NCBI GenBank assembly: GCA_016185755.1
Contig: JACPMX010000011.1
Location: 1 to 64,000 of the forward strand
DNA: 64,000 nt
DNA from: Candidatus Woesearchaeota archaeon
Lineage (GTDB): Archaea > Nanobdellota > Nanobdellia > Woesearchaeales > GW2011-AR4
Direction: 5' to 3'
Below, in pieces: positions 32,948-41,222 of this stretch. Below the pieces are notes generated by a model. It ran no database searches. It was not told the origin of the DNA and saw nothing but the letters and a program-made list of their open reading frames with translations. The position numbers and the translations under genes were made by a program. How positions within the stretch are numbered: the first letter of the stretch is position 1; each line of letters opens with the position of its first letter.

Positions 32948-34423
32948 ATGGAACGCAGCCTGGAAAAGCCAAAGGATAAGGATCTGAAGCAAGTAGACAA
33001 GACTGTTTGGGAGATTCCAACTTCTTATAAAAAAGGTATGCTGGTTCCTGCAAGGATTTACGCCACAAAAAAACTCTTGGATGAAATGGATGCAGGCGTA
33101 TTTAACCAGGTTACAAATGTTGCGTGCTTGCCAGGAATACAGAAATATGCATTCTGCATGCCGGATGGGCATTGGGGGTACGGCTTTCCAATTGGAGGAG
33201 TTGCTGCTTTTGATGCAGAAACAGGAGTAATTTCACCCGGTGGAATCGGCTTTGACATAAACTGCGGAATGAGATTGGTTACAACTAATCTCACTTTCAA
33301 GGAAGTGCAGCCCAAACTAAAAGAATTAGTTGATTCGCTGTTCAAAACAGTACCTTCAGGAGTTGGCTCGAGAGGATTTGTCAATGCAAGCAAATCACAG
33401 TTCAAGGAAATAATGTCTGACGGCTCAAAATGGTGCGTTGAAAATAATTATGGCTGGAAGGAAGATTTGGAAAGGACTGAAGGCCATGGAAAAATAGACT
33501 GGGCAGAGCCTGAAAAAGTGAGCCAAAAAGCTGTTGACAGGGGAATGAACCAACTGGGCACTTTGGGCTCGGGCAACCATTATCTTGAGATACAGATTGT
33601 AAGGGCTGAAAATATTTTTGACGAACAAATTGCAAAAAAGTTTGGCATTCATTCACCTGAGCAGATTGTTATAATGGTCCATTGCGGCTCAAGGGGATTC
33701 GGGCACCAGATTGGAACTGATTACCTGAGAGTTTTTGAAGGTGCGATGAAGAAATACGGCATTGAAGTTTATGACAGGGAACTGGCATGCGCGCCGTTCC
33801 AGAGCAATGAGGGCCAGGATTATTACAAGGCAATGGCATGCGCTGCAAACATGGCCTTTGCAAACCGTCAAGTGATTTTGCACAGGATAAGGGAAGGCTT
33901 CTCAAAAGTTTTCAGGACAGATGCTGAGAAACTTGACATGCACATGGTCTATGATGTTGCGCACAACATAGCAAAGCTGGAAGAGCATACTGTTGACGGA
34001 CACAGGAAAAAATTAATTGTCCATAGAAAAGGCTCGACAAGGGCATTTCCCCCACATCATCCGGAATTGGCAAATTTATACAAGGAAACAGGCCAGCCTG
34101 TGATCATAGGCGGCTCGATGGAAACCGGATCATTCTTGCTTGTGGGAACGCAGAAAGCAATGGATGACACATTTGGCAGCACTGCACATGGCTCGGGAAG
34201 GACAATGTCAAGGGCCGCCGCAAAGCACCAAGTCAGGGGAGAGCAGCTGCAAAAGGATATGGAAAAAAGAGGAATTTATGTCAAGGCAACTTCGATGCCC
34301 GGACTGGCAGAAGAGGCTGGGTTTGCTTACAAGAACATCAATGATGTTATTGAGGCTGTTTCACAAGCTGGGATATCTAAACCAGTGGTAGGACTAAAAC
34401 CCTGTGCCAATATCAAGGGCTGA
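32948..34423 (+). CDS. rtcB: RNA-splicing ligase RtcB
   Basis: A 491-residue Mn2+/GTP-dependent ligase that joins tRNA halves after splicing-endonuclease cleavage (2',3'-cyclic phosphate to 5'-OH). Motifs: FCMPDGHWGYGFPIGG, ISPGGIGFDINCGMRL (metal-binding Cys), GTLGSGNHYLE, MVHCGSRGFGHQ, VHRKGSTRAFPP and TAHGSGRTMSRAAAK, whose His carries GMP. The final residues read VVGLKPCANIKG, where the family usually has an Arg and a PLGV/PIGV-like segment, so the last dozen residues look altered next to HE2, whose coding region overlaps by 11 nt in convergent orientation. Archease, its activator, lies at 37965. Introns in tRNA and rnhB give it obvious substrates. Confidence 0.96.
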   Translation: MERSLEKPKDKDLKQVDKTVWEIPTSYKKGMLVPARIYATKKLLDEMDAGVFNQVTNVACLPGIQKYAFCMPDGHWGYGFPIGGVAAFDAETGVISPGGIGFDINCGMRLVTTNLTFKEVQPKLKELVDSLFKTVPSGVGSRGFVNASKSQFKEIMSDGSKWCVENNYGWKEDLERTEGHGKIDWAEPEKVSQKAVDRGMNQLGTLGSGNHYLEIQIVRAENIFDEQIAKKFGIHSPEQIVIMVHCGSRGFGHQIGTDYLRVFEGAMKKYGIEVYDRELACAPFQSNEGQDYYKAMACAANMAFANRQVILHRIREGFSKVFRTDAEKLDMHMVYDVAHNIAKLEEHTVDGHRKKLIVHRKGSTRAFPPHHPELANLYKETGQPVIIGGSMETGSFLLVGTQKAMDDTFGSTAHGSGRTMSRAAAKHQVRGEQLQKDMEKRGIYVKATSMPGLAEEAGFAYKNINDVIEAVSQAGISKPVVGLKPCANIKG

Positions 34424-35519
34424 TTGGACTTAAATCTGTTTTTGATTTAACTGCATCTTTAATTATAAATCTCAATTTTATAACTTCTTCTTCAATCTCG
34501 CACCAATGAACTATACCCTTATTATAAATCTTAAATATTAGGTCTCTCTTCATTATTTTTTCTGGATGTTTGATAGGTATATCTTTAAGTAATGATATTG
34601 CTTGACTCCTTTTTGTTTCTAGAATATAATAATCTTTATTATACTTGAATAATATACCATTATTAAAATATTTATGACCTTTACAATGGGATAAATGTAT
34701 TGAAGACTTGTAATCAAGATTGTTCAGTTTATCCTTAATACCTATCAACAAATTTAAATTCTGGCCAAAAAGTCTGATTCCATAAAAAATTCCACCATGC
34801 ATTCTTTTTAGCATAACGCTTCCATCAGAGTCTATAAAACCTGCTAAGAAGTAGAAGAAATTATTAGAATTTATCCAATCTGGTACTTTTCCATTCTTTG
34901 TGTCTAATAAGAAAGAAAAACTTTCTAAGTCTAAATGAGTCTGAAATCTAAACATGCCATTTAATTTGGTTTCTTTGTAGCTGCTTATTCCATATTTATT
35001 AAAAATATTGTATAATAATTTTACAAAAGTAAGATGAGTAGAATGAGTTATAAGCTTTAATGTATAGTTTGATTTTCTTACTGGAGTTAAATCACCCATA
35101 ACTAATCCATAAATATAAGCTTTTTCTTGGCTAGATAAATTAAATTTCTTCTTTTCTTTTATATAGCCTATGGCTAGTTGAGCTGATCTACTATCCATTA
35201 TACTTACTCCGTTTTCGACAAGAATCTTTCTTATAGTGCCTCTTGCAATTTTTGAATTCCTAGAAAGCTCTCTTATAGGGACTTTGTTGTTGTAATTTTC
35301 AAGCAGTTTTTGGATGTCAATATGCTTTCTTGTCCTTAAAATTACTCCTTCCACATCACTTCTTAACTTAACACCAATTTTTCTTAATCTTTTACCTATA
35401 CCATATGGACTGACTTTAAAGTTATATGCTCTATTCAAATATTCAGCAGTTTCCGTTAGCGAATTACCTCGCTTATAATATTCACAAGCAATTTTGACAA
35501 TCTGATTTGTTATTTGCAT
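34413..35519 (-). CDS. LAGLIDADG homing endonuclease HE2 (free-standing)
   Basis: A 368-residue protein from ATG 35519, with the same GGAGGTTGATTAAAATG start context as HE1. Residues about 1-110 hold two helix-turn-helix-like segments (SLTETAEYLNRAYN; PIRELSRNSKIARGTIRKIL). The endonuclease core has YIYGLVMGDLTP (about 137) and FLAGFIDSDGSVMLKR (about 228), the two LAGLIDADG helices with acidic ends. HE1 has its HTH-like part at the C-terminus instead, so the proteins are not close relatives although their leaders are. It is very AT-rich. The 3' end overlaps that of rtcB. Confidence 0.9.
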   Translation of the reverse strand: MQITNQIVKIACEYYKRGNSLTETAEYLNRAYNFKVSPYGIGKRLRKIGVKLRSDVEGVILRTRKHIDIQKLLENYNNKVPIRELSRNSKIARGTIRKILVENGVSIMDSRSAQLAIGYIKEKKKFNLSSQEKAYIYGLVMGDLTPVRKSNYTLKLITHSTHLTFVKLLYNIFNKYGISSYKETKLNGMFRFQTHLDLESFSFLLDTKNGKVPDWINSNNFFYFLAGFIDSDGSVMLKRMHGGIFYGIRLFGQNLNLLIGIKDKLNNLDYKSSIHLSHCKGHKYFNNGILFKYNKDYYILETKRSQAISLLKDIPIKHPEKIMKRDLIFKIYNKGIVHWCEIEEEVIKLRFIIKDAVKSKTDLSPISP

Positions 35520-35713
35520 TTTAATCAACCTCCAAAGTTTTTTGTTTTCTCTAAAATTTTGGAATGAGGAAAAAGAGAATTTGAAGCGAAACTACTTAAT
35601 TGATTTTCGTGCTGTAAAGCAGAAAAGCATTATTTGGCAGTTTTGCGTGTTCTCTTTTTCAAGATTTAGTCAGAATTCAGCCTTTATATACTTTAGGCAG
35701 AGATGTCCAGTGG
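35520..35713 (-). promoter_or_regulatory. HE2 promoter and structured leader RNA
   Basis: The minus strand carries CCACTGGACATCT (35713-35701), TATATAAAGG (about 35688-35679), and a leader starting near 35660 with GAAAAAGAGAACACGCAAAA (read on the minus strand), later AGTTTCGCTTCAAATTCTCT, and the hairpin CCAAA...TTTGG that covers part of GGAGGT. These blocks match the HE1 leader in sequence, order and spacing, while the central loop between them differs. The predicted transcription start coincides with the first base of the conserved stem, in both genes. Confidence 0.75.
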
Positions 35714-35765
35714 TTAGTGTCCTTGTTAGAGAAGATTTTTATATGTAATAACTAAAATTAGAAGT

Positions 35766-36545
35766 ATGTCTATTAAAGATATGTGGAAAAAACTAGATTA
35801 CTGGAAAAGGGGAGCTTTAATTGGGATAATATACAGCATAGTAACTTTAGGTTTAGTAGTTATACTAACCGCATTTATGCCTCTTTTTGTTGCTTGGATT
35901 GTGTTACTGGGATTTTTTACTGAACCTTGGAGCTCTCTTGTTCTGCATCTTTATTCATATCTCTTTAATGCTTCTTTGATAGAAGCTACTGAACAGGTTT
36001 TTGGAAGATATTGGCACTTCTACTTTCTTACTATAACATTACTAAACATGTTAGTTGGTGTGACTATTGGATTTGTCATAGATAAAAATAAACAAAAAAT
36101 CAAGAAAATACTTTCATCATTTATAGTAATATGGGTTTTGCTGGTTTTTGGAATCCCCATCACCGAATATCGGTTTGCAAAATCAGATTATGAAGCAAAT
36201 AGATTTCCATGCAATTATTTTGGAAAAACTGAGTACGAATTTGAGAAAATATCTTTTAGGATTTTTAAGCAGGAGTGTAAATTTGAAGATCAAGAAGTTT
36301 TATTTTTCTTTACTATGGAAGCTAAAAACAAAGCAGGTAATGTAATTCAATGGAGTCCCGAGAGAACATTTTTCGTGGATAGCAAGTCTATTTACAAGAA
36401 GTATGTTTGGGGCCAAGGATTTCATAAAACAGATTACAGCTACTTAATTGAACCAGAAAATTCAGTTACTGTTCATCTTTATACATTTTTTGAAAATCAA
36501 GACGGTAAATCTAATTTGTTGATTTATCAAGAAGGGTTAATCTAA
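35766..36545 (+). CDS. Membrane protein of unknown function
   Basis: A 259-residue AT-rich gene. Three or four membrane helices are predicted in residues about 15-145 (GIIYSIVTLGLVVILTAFMP; VAWIVLLGFF; LLNMLVGVTIGFVID; IVIWVLLVFGIPI), followed by an extracytoplasmic beta-rich domain (about 150-259) with two cysteines. No family is recognised. A TATA-like TTTTTATATG (35739-35748) gives a leaderless start. It belongs to the same AT-rich island as HE2. Confidence 0.68.
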   Translation: MSIKDMWKKLDYWKRGALIGIIYSIVTLGLVVILTAFMPLFVAWIVLLGFFTEPWSSLVLHLYSYLFNASLIEATEQVFGRYWHFYFLTITLLNMLVGVTIGFVIDKNKQKIKKILSSFIVIWVLLVFGIPITEYRFAKSDYEANRFPCNYFGKTEYEFEKISFRIFKQECKFEDQEVLFFFTMEAKNKAGNVIQWSPERTFFVDSKSIYKKYVWGQGFHKTDYSYLIEPENSVTVHLYTFFENQDGKSNLLIYQEGLI

Positions 36546-36632
36546 TAGTTAGTATTCAAAATAGTATGCTTTATAAATTAAAACCAATACCTTTATATAC
36601 TAATTAATATTACGAGATATCTATTGATATTA

Positions 36633-36863
36633 ATGGACTTATCCAGATACGATGTAATTATCAAAAGGCATGTCTTTGAGCGCGCCATGCAGCGGGGGAT
36701 GCATCCAGACTTGATTGAAGACACATTATTGAAAGGAAAAGTGGAGAGATTTGGAAAGCACGGAATAAAATTTGTCAGTAAAGGCTCAAAAAGAACCATA
36801 ATATGCGTTGGAGAGCTTGTTGGATACAAACTTAAGATAGTAACAATTGAGGAGGGAAATTAA
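36633..36863 (+). CDS. DUF4258-like toxin candidate
   Basis: A 76-residue protein starting at ATG 36633 (MDLSRYDVIIKRHVFERAMQ). The pattern HVFERAMQRGM near the N-terminus, a central GKVERFGKHGIKFV and a terminal strand LKIVTIE is that of DUF4258/RelE-like small toxins. TATA-like CTTTATATAC lies at about 36591. The stop is 1 nt before the ATG of the zinc-ribbon/AbrB gene, so the two are coupled, in the toxin-first order seen in HigBA- and MqsRA-type modules. Confidence 0.68.
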   Translation: MDLSRYDVIIKRHVFERAMQRGMHPDLIEDTLLKGKVERFGKHGIKFVSKGSKRTIICVGELVGYKLKIVTIEEGN

Positions 36864-36864
36864 A

Positions 36865-37167
36865 ATGAGAAAATGCACAGAATGCAGCGGAACTATGCAG
36901 CAATTAAAGGCAAAAACTCCTGAAGGGATAGAGTATTATTACTATAAGTGCAATAAAGACGGGAAAGAAATTGTAGACATGAAGCAATTGCATGAAGTTG
37001 CCAAGCACTACAGGACATTGAAAAAATATAATGTAAAGCTTTCGAAATGGGGACTTAGCCTGGGGCTCAGAATTCCGAAAGAGCTTGTTGAAAAATACAA
37101 ATTAAAAAATGAAAAAGAAGTTTCAATAATACCTGAAAAGACAGGAATCAGGATTATAACCTCTTAA
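36865..37167 (+). CDS. Zinc-ribbon plus AbrB-domain antitoxin candidate
   Basis: A 100-residue protein from ATG 36865 with GGAGGG upstream. An N-terminal zinc ribbon (RKCTECSGTMQQ and later YYYKCNKDGKE) is followed by a swapped-hairpin AbrB/SpoVT domain (VKLSKWGLSLGLRIPKEL, KEVSIIPEKTGI). This is the architecture of DNA-binding antitoxins of the MqsA/YgiT kind, but with AbrB in place of the HTH. It probably represses the operon and neutralises the upstream DUF4258-like protein. Confidence 0.75.
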   Translation: MRKCTECSGTMQQLKAKTPEGIEYYYYKCNKDGKEIVDMKQLHEVAKHYRTLKKYNVKLSKWGLSLGLRIPKELVEKYKLKNEKEVSIIPEKTGIRIITS

Positions 37168-37183
37168 TTAATCTAAAAATAAA

Positions 37184-37933
37184 ATGGCGATTGTACTGCT
37201 TCAAATCGTAATTGCGTCTATTCTGGTCAGCCTGGTTTCCATACTTGGAATCCTCATATTCTTGCGGAAAAACACGCTTAACAAATTTTTGTTCTACCTT
37301 GTAAGCTTTGCAGCAGGAACTTTGCTTGCAGCGGCTTTCCTTGATTTATTGCCGGAAGTGATTGAAGAGGGATTTGGCGAAAATGTGCCGATACTAATTT
37401 TGAGCGGCATTCTGTCTTTTTTCGTGCTTGAAAAATTCCTTTACTGGCATCATCATCATGCACACGAGCATGAAGAGATGCACGGCTTTACGTACCTCAA
37501 CATCATTGGGGATGGAATCCATAATTTTCTTGATGGGGCAGTGATAGCTGTAAGCTTCATGAACAGCACTGCTCTTGGAATTGCAACCACAATCGCAATA
37601 ATTGCGCATGAAATACCGCAGGAAATAGCTGATTTTTCAATACTTGTATATGGCGGATTTTCAAAAATGAAGGCATTGGTGTACAATTTCCTAACAGCCC
37701 TGACAGCATTGCTGGGCGCCCTTCTGACTTATTTCTTCTCAAGCATAATGGAAAACTCCCATGCTTATATTGCGGCCTTCACAATAGGCGGGTTTGTTTA
37801 CATTGCAAGCACTGACCTTATTCCTGAAATACACAAGGAAAAGAACCTTAAAAAATCAATGCTGCAGCTTCTCATGCTTGGGCTGGGGATTGGATTGATA
37901 TGGTTTGTAGGCATTTTCTTCGAAGGCCACTAG
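37184..37933 (+). CDS. ZIP-family metal transporter
   Basis: A 249-residue transporter of divalent metals, mainly Zn2+ or Fe2+. Eight membrane helices are expected; a His-rich cytoplasmic loop (WHHHHAHEHEEMHG) lies between helices 3 and 4. The metal-binding helices read GDGIHNFLDGAVIAVSF (about 113) and IAHEIPQEIADFSIL (about 141), the HxxxE-type signature of the family. A related partial gene at the right edge of the window may be another member. It lies 16 nt after the antitoxin-like gene. Confidence 0.92.
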   Translation: MAIVLLQIVIASILVSLVSILGILIFLRKNTLNKFLFYLVSFAAGTLLAAAFLDLLPEVIEEGFGENVPILILSGILSFFVLEKFLYWHHHHAHEHEEMHGFTYLNIIGDGIHNFLDGAVIAVSFMNSTALGIATTIAIIAHEIPQEIADFSILVYGGFSKMKALVYNFLTALTALLGALLTYFFSSIMENSHAYIAAFTIGGFVYIASTDLIPEIHKEKNLKKSMLQLLMLGLGIGLIWFVGIFFEGH

Positions 37934-37964
37934 TTTTTTAAATTGAAAGGTATTCTGGGACATA

Positions 37965-38411
37965 ATGAACATAAACAACGACAAAACCAGGTACAAATTC
38001 CTTGAGGACATTGCGATTGCGGACATTGCATACGAGGCCTATGGGAAAGACCTGAATGAATTGTTTGAGAATGCCGCGCTTGCAATCTTTGAATTAAGCG
38101 CTGAAGTTGAAACAATTGACGCTGTCAAGAAAATCGAATTTGAGCTGGAAAATGAGAAACTTGACAATCTGCTGTATGATTTTCTGTCAGAAATCCTTTT
38201 TTTGAAAGACTCCAAGTACATGGTTTTCAAGCATGTCCATGTTGCAATCAATGAAGGGAAGAAAAACAAGCTAAAGGCGATTCTTGAGGGCGACAAGATA
38301 AATCCCCAGGTGCAGAGCCTTGAGAATGACATCAAGGCAATCACCATGCACATGTTCGAGCTTAAGAAAGAGAAAGGAAAGTGGAAGGCGAGGGTTGTTG
38401 TTGATATCTAA
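37965..38411 (+). CDS. Archease (RtcB activator)
   Basis: A 148-residue archease, which speeds RtcB guanylylation and turnover. The N-terminal YKFLEDIAIADIAYEAYGKD carries the metal-binding Asp, FENAALAIFEL follows, and LLYDFLSEILFLKDSKYMVF is the family hallmark; the C-terminus ends KGKWKARVVVDI with the last acidic ligand. It lies 3.5 kb downstream of rtcB rather than next to it, possibly separated by the HE2 island and the TA-like and ZIP genes. Confidence 0.93.
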   Translation: MNINNDKTRYKFLEDIAIADIAYEAYGKDLNELFENAALAIFELSAEVETIDAVKKIEFELENEKLDNLLYDFLSEILFLKDSKYMVFKHVHVAINEGKKNKLKAILEGDKINPQVQSLENDIKAITMHMFELKKEKGKWKARVVVDI

Positions 38412-38533
38412 ATCATCTTGTTTATCATCAAATGAATAAATGACTTAACCAAATAATAATCAATCTCGTAAAATATGTTGAAATAGAAAAGGCTAATTCC
38501 GAGCAGTCCAATAAATTTCAGCTTGTCAAGCAT
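38408..38533 (-). CDS. Possible 41-residue membrane peptide after parA
   Basis: A short ORF (MLDKLKFIGLLGISLFYF...) whose ATG overlaps the parA stop (ATGCTTGA). It contains one hydrophobic helix, then a charged tail, and ends within the last codons of archease on the other strand. Translational coupling to parA and the hydrophobic character support it weakly. There is no family match. Confidence 0.4.
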   Translation of the reverse strand: MLDKLKFIGLLGISLFYFNIFYEIDYYLVKSFIHLMINKMI

Positions 38534-39464
38534 GGCCGGCCCTCTTCTGCTTTTTTGCATCAATCAAGTGGCTTTTGATTGAATCCTTAATGTCCGCTAT
38601 GAACTTGAAGCCGAAAGTTACCTTGTTGTTGACTATCATCATCTCCCTTTTCTTGCCGTTGACAAAGTAATCCCTCATTGACTTGTCCCTCTGCTGCTGC
38701 GGAATTGCCAAGTCATACATGTACTCGTTTTCCAGCACAAGCTTGGTGAATTTCCAGTAGTCCTCTGCTCCTGTCGATTTCTTGTCGTAAGTGAAAATGG
38801 ACATCTTTGCCTTTGGGGCCTCCTTGAGCTTTGAATTGGCCCTTATCGGCTCTGCAACAAGCAATGGCGTGAATTCCTTTTTCATCCTGAGCAGCATTTC
38901 GCCGCATATCCTGCTCCTCCTGTCAAACATCGTGGGCAAGATAGAGCTGACAAATTCAGTATGGTGGTTTAAGCTGCCGAACTCCATGATGCGCTTTATG
39001 GTTTTTTCGAGGGAGGCATAGCCAAGCACGTCGGTTGAGGCAGGAATGATGACTTCGCTTGCATACCCAAGCGCATTCTTATTTAACAGCCTCCATGAAG
39101 GGGCGCAATCCATTATCACGTAGTCATAATCTTTTATCTGGGAGAATTTCTTTTCAAGGAAATTCATGCTGCTTTTTTCCCTGCTTATTTGCTGCTCAAA
39201 ATCCGCGAGCTTGTGGTCGCAGTGCATTATGTCAAGATTTTTCCCCAGCTTGGTGGTGCATTCGCCCAGCCCGGCGCCATCCATCAGGAAATGGCAGATG
39301 TTATACTGTGCGTTTACATTGTTTGTCGTGCTGATGTCACCTTGGGGATCCAAATCAATCAAAAGAACCCTTTTGCCGTTTCTTGACAGGCCGGCTGCCA
39401 GGTTAACTGCAGTTGTTGTCTTTCCAACGCCGCCTTTCTGGTTGAATATAGCGATTTTCCTCAT
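38526..39464 (-). CDS. ParA/MinD-type partition ATPase
   Basis: A 312-residue P-loop ATPase with the deviant Walker A FNQKGGVGKTTTAVNLA at residues 6-22, switch segment LIDLDPQGDIST (about 36-47) and the second motif YVIMDCAPSWRLLNKNA (about 115-131). ParA proteins position chromosomes, plasmids or protein clusters. The C-terminal 60 residues are extended and basic. No parB is adjacent, so the cargo may be something else. Neighbours are a possible small membrane peptide and, divergently, archease. Confidence 0.88.
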   Translation of the reverse strand: MRKIAIFNQKGGVGKTTTAVNLAAGLSRNGKRVLLIDLDPQGDISTTNNVNAQYNICHFLMDGAGLGECTTKLGKNLDIMHCDHKLADFEQQISREKSSMNFLEKKFSQIKDYDYVIMDCAPSWRLLNKNALGYASEVIIPASTDVLGYASLEKTIKRIMEFGSLNHHTEFVSSILPTMFDRRSRICGEMLLRMKKEFTPLLVAEPIRANSKLKEAPKAKMSIFTYDKKSTGAEDYWKFTKLVLENEYMYDLAIPQQQRDKSMRDYFVNGKKREMMIVNNKVTFGFKFIADIKDSIKSHLIDAKKQKRAGHA

Positions 39465-39567
39465 AAGTCACCTCTATTTTTAATTAAATGAATGTTCTTT
39501 CTTTTTAGAAACAGGTTATATTTAAATGTTATGATTTACTATATTGGTATAGGGAAAAGTATATTAA

Positions 39568-41208
39568 TTAAACAGGGCATATCTCCTGCCCGAGCTTTTT
39601 CATAAGAGTAAAGTTCTCGCTGTAATCCACTGGAACATCAATTATGCTGACTGTCTTCTGCTTCAAGGCATCTGCAAGCATTTTCGCGAAATCACCTGCT
39701 TTTTCAACCCTGTAGCCTTTTGCCCCGAAGCTCTCGGCATATTTCACAAAATCGGGATTGCCGAATTCAATGCCATGGGTCTTTTGATGGTGTATGGTCT
39801 GCTTCCACTCGACCATGCCGTATTTTGAATCGTTGAATATTACGATGACAAAATTTGTTCCCAGCCTCATTGCAGTTTCCAGCTCCTGGCTGTTCATCAT
39901 GAAGCCGCCGTCGCCGCATATGACAACAACTTTTCTGTCCGGATGCACAAGCTTTGCTGCTATTGCTCCCGGCAATGAAATGCCCATCGAGCAAAGCCCG
40001 TTGTCGATAAGGCAGGTATTGGGCTCGTAAGTCTTGTACATCCTTGCAGCCCATATCTTGTGCATGCCGACATCTGAAATCACGATGTCCTTGTCATCCA
40101 ATGCCTTTCTTACGTCATGAATTATCCTTTGCGGCTTCAATGGAAACCCGTCATCGTTTTCTTTTTCCGCATGGTCTTCCAGAATGGTCTTTCTAAGCCT
40201 GAAAAAATATTCAGGATTCTTTTTTGGCTCGGCCTTCAGTTTTTCCCTCAAGACCCACAAAGTGTTTGAGACGTCCCCAACAACTTCAAGGTCGGGATTG
40301 TAATACTCATCAACTTCGCTTGGAAGGAAATCAATGTGGAGTATCTTCTTGTCTTTTGACTTGTTCCAGTGGACTGGCGACAGTTCAACAGTGTTATACC
40401 CTAGTGTAATCACCAAATCAGCCCGGTCGAAGCCGCATACATAATAATCGCGGGCATGTATCCCTGTAGTAAACAATGAATATTCAGACTTGTCGCTGAA
40501 AGCACCTTTGCCCATCTGGGTATGGACTATTGGGATGCCCCTTTCCTCGACAAATGCGTTAAGCTGCTTGCTGACCCTTGTCCTTACGCACCCATTTCCT
40601 GCAAGAATAAGCGGATTTTTAGCATGTTTTATCATTTCAACAGCCTGCTCGACAGCCTTGCCGTCCGCGCTAGGCCTTCTTACTTTTGTCCTTGGGAAAG
40701 GTTCTCCTTTTACGTCCATTTTTGCCACGTCTTCCGGAAGCTCCATGTGAGTTGCCCCGGGCCGCTCCATCTCGGCAATTTTGAATGCCTTCCTTATCCT
40801 TTCAGGTATGGTGGAAGGCGCTGAAATTGATGCATTCCATTTTGTTATAGGCTTAAAGATTTCAAATACATCAATAAATTGAAAATTCTCCTTGTCAAAC
40901 CTGTGCAGGCCCCCCTGCCCTGTTATTGCAACCAGGGGCATGTTTCCAAGATTGGCCTCTGCCAGTCCTGTTGTAAGGTTCATGGCCCCAGGACCTAATG
41001 TAGATAGGCAAACACCAGCTTTTCCCGTCAGCCTTCCGTAGACTGCTGCCATGAAAGCAGCGCCCTGTTCGTGCCTTGTGGGAATGAATTTTATCTTTGA
41101 GTTTATGAGAGAGATCATTATGTCCTCGTTTTCCTCGCCCGGAACGCCAAATATGTACTCCACTTCCTCGTTCTCAAGGCATTTTACAAAAAGTTCTGAT
41201 GCTTTCAT
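39568..41208 (-). CDS. Thiamine-diphosphate enzyme, acetolactate synthase type
   Basis: A 546-residue enzyme of the acetohydroxyacid synthase family, predicted to condense two pyruvates to acetolactate. The catalytic Glu lies in TRHEQGAAFMA (about 48), the ThDP-binding motif is GDGGFMMNSQELETAMRLGTN (quoted in full elsewhere only in part; starts at about residue 425), and STLGPGAMNLTTGLAEA is typical. The layout is like catabolic AlsS (no regulatory subunit gene nearby). It heads no obvious Ile/Val pathway here; downstream on the same strand is only ParA. The upstream DapA-like and aldehyde dehydrogenase genes probably share its transcript. Confidence 0.88.
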   Translation of the reverse strand: MKASELFVKCLENEEVEYIFGVPGEENEDIMISLINSKIKFIPTRHEQGAAFMAAVYGRLTGKAGVCLSTLGPGAMNLTTGLAEANLGNMPLVAITGQGGLHRFDKENFQFIDVFEIFKPITKWNASISAPSTIPERIRKAFKIAEMERPGATHMELPEDVAKMDVKGEPFPRTKVRRPSADGKAVEQAVEMIKHAKNPLILAGNGCVRTRVSKQLNAFVEERGIPIVHTQMGKGAFSDKSEYSLFTTGIHARDYYVCGFDRADLVITLGYNTVELSPVHWNKSKDKKILHIDFLPSEVDEYYNPDLEVVGDVSNTLWVLREKLKAEPKKNPEYFFRLRKTILEDHAEKENDDGFPLKPQRIIHDVRKALDDKDIVISDVGMHKIWAARMYKTYEPNTCLIDNGLCSMGISLPGAIAAKLVHPDRKVVVICGDGGFMMNSQELETAMRLGTNFVIVIFNDSKYGMVEWKQTIHHQKTHGIEFGNPDFVKYAESFGAKGYRVEKAGDFAKMLADALKQKTVSIIDVPVDYSENFTLMKKLGQEICPV

Positions 41209-41222
41209 TTTTTGGTAATTTC

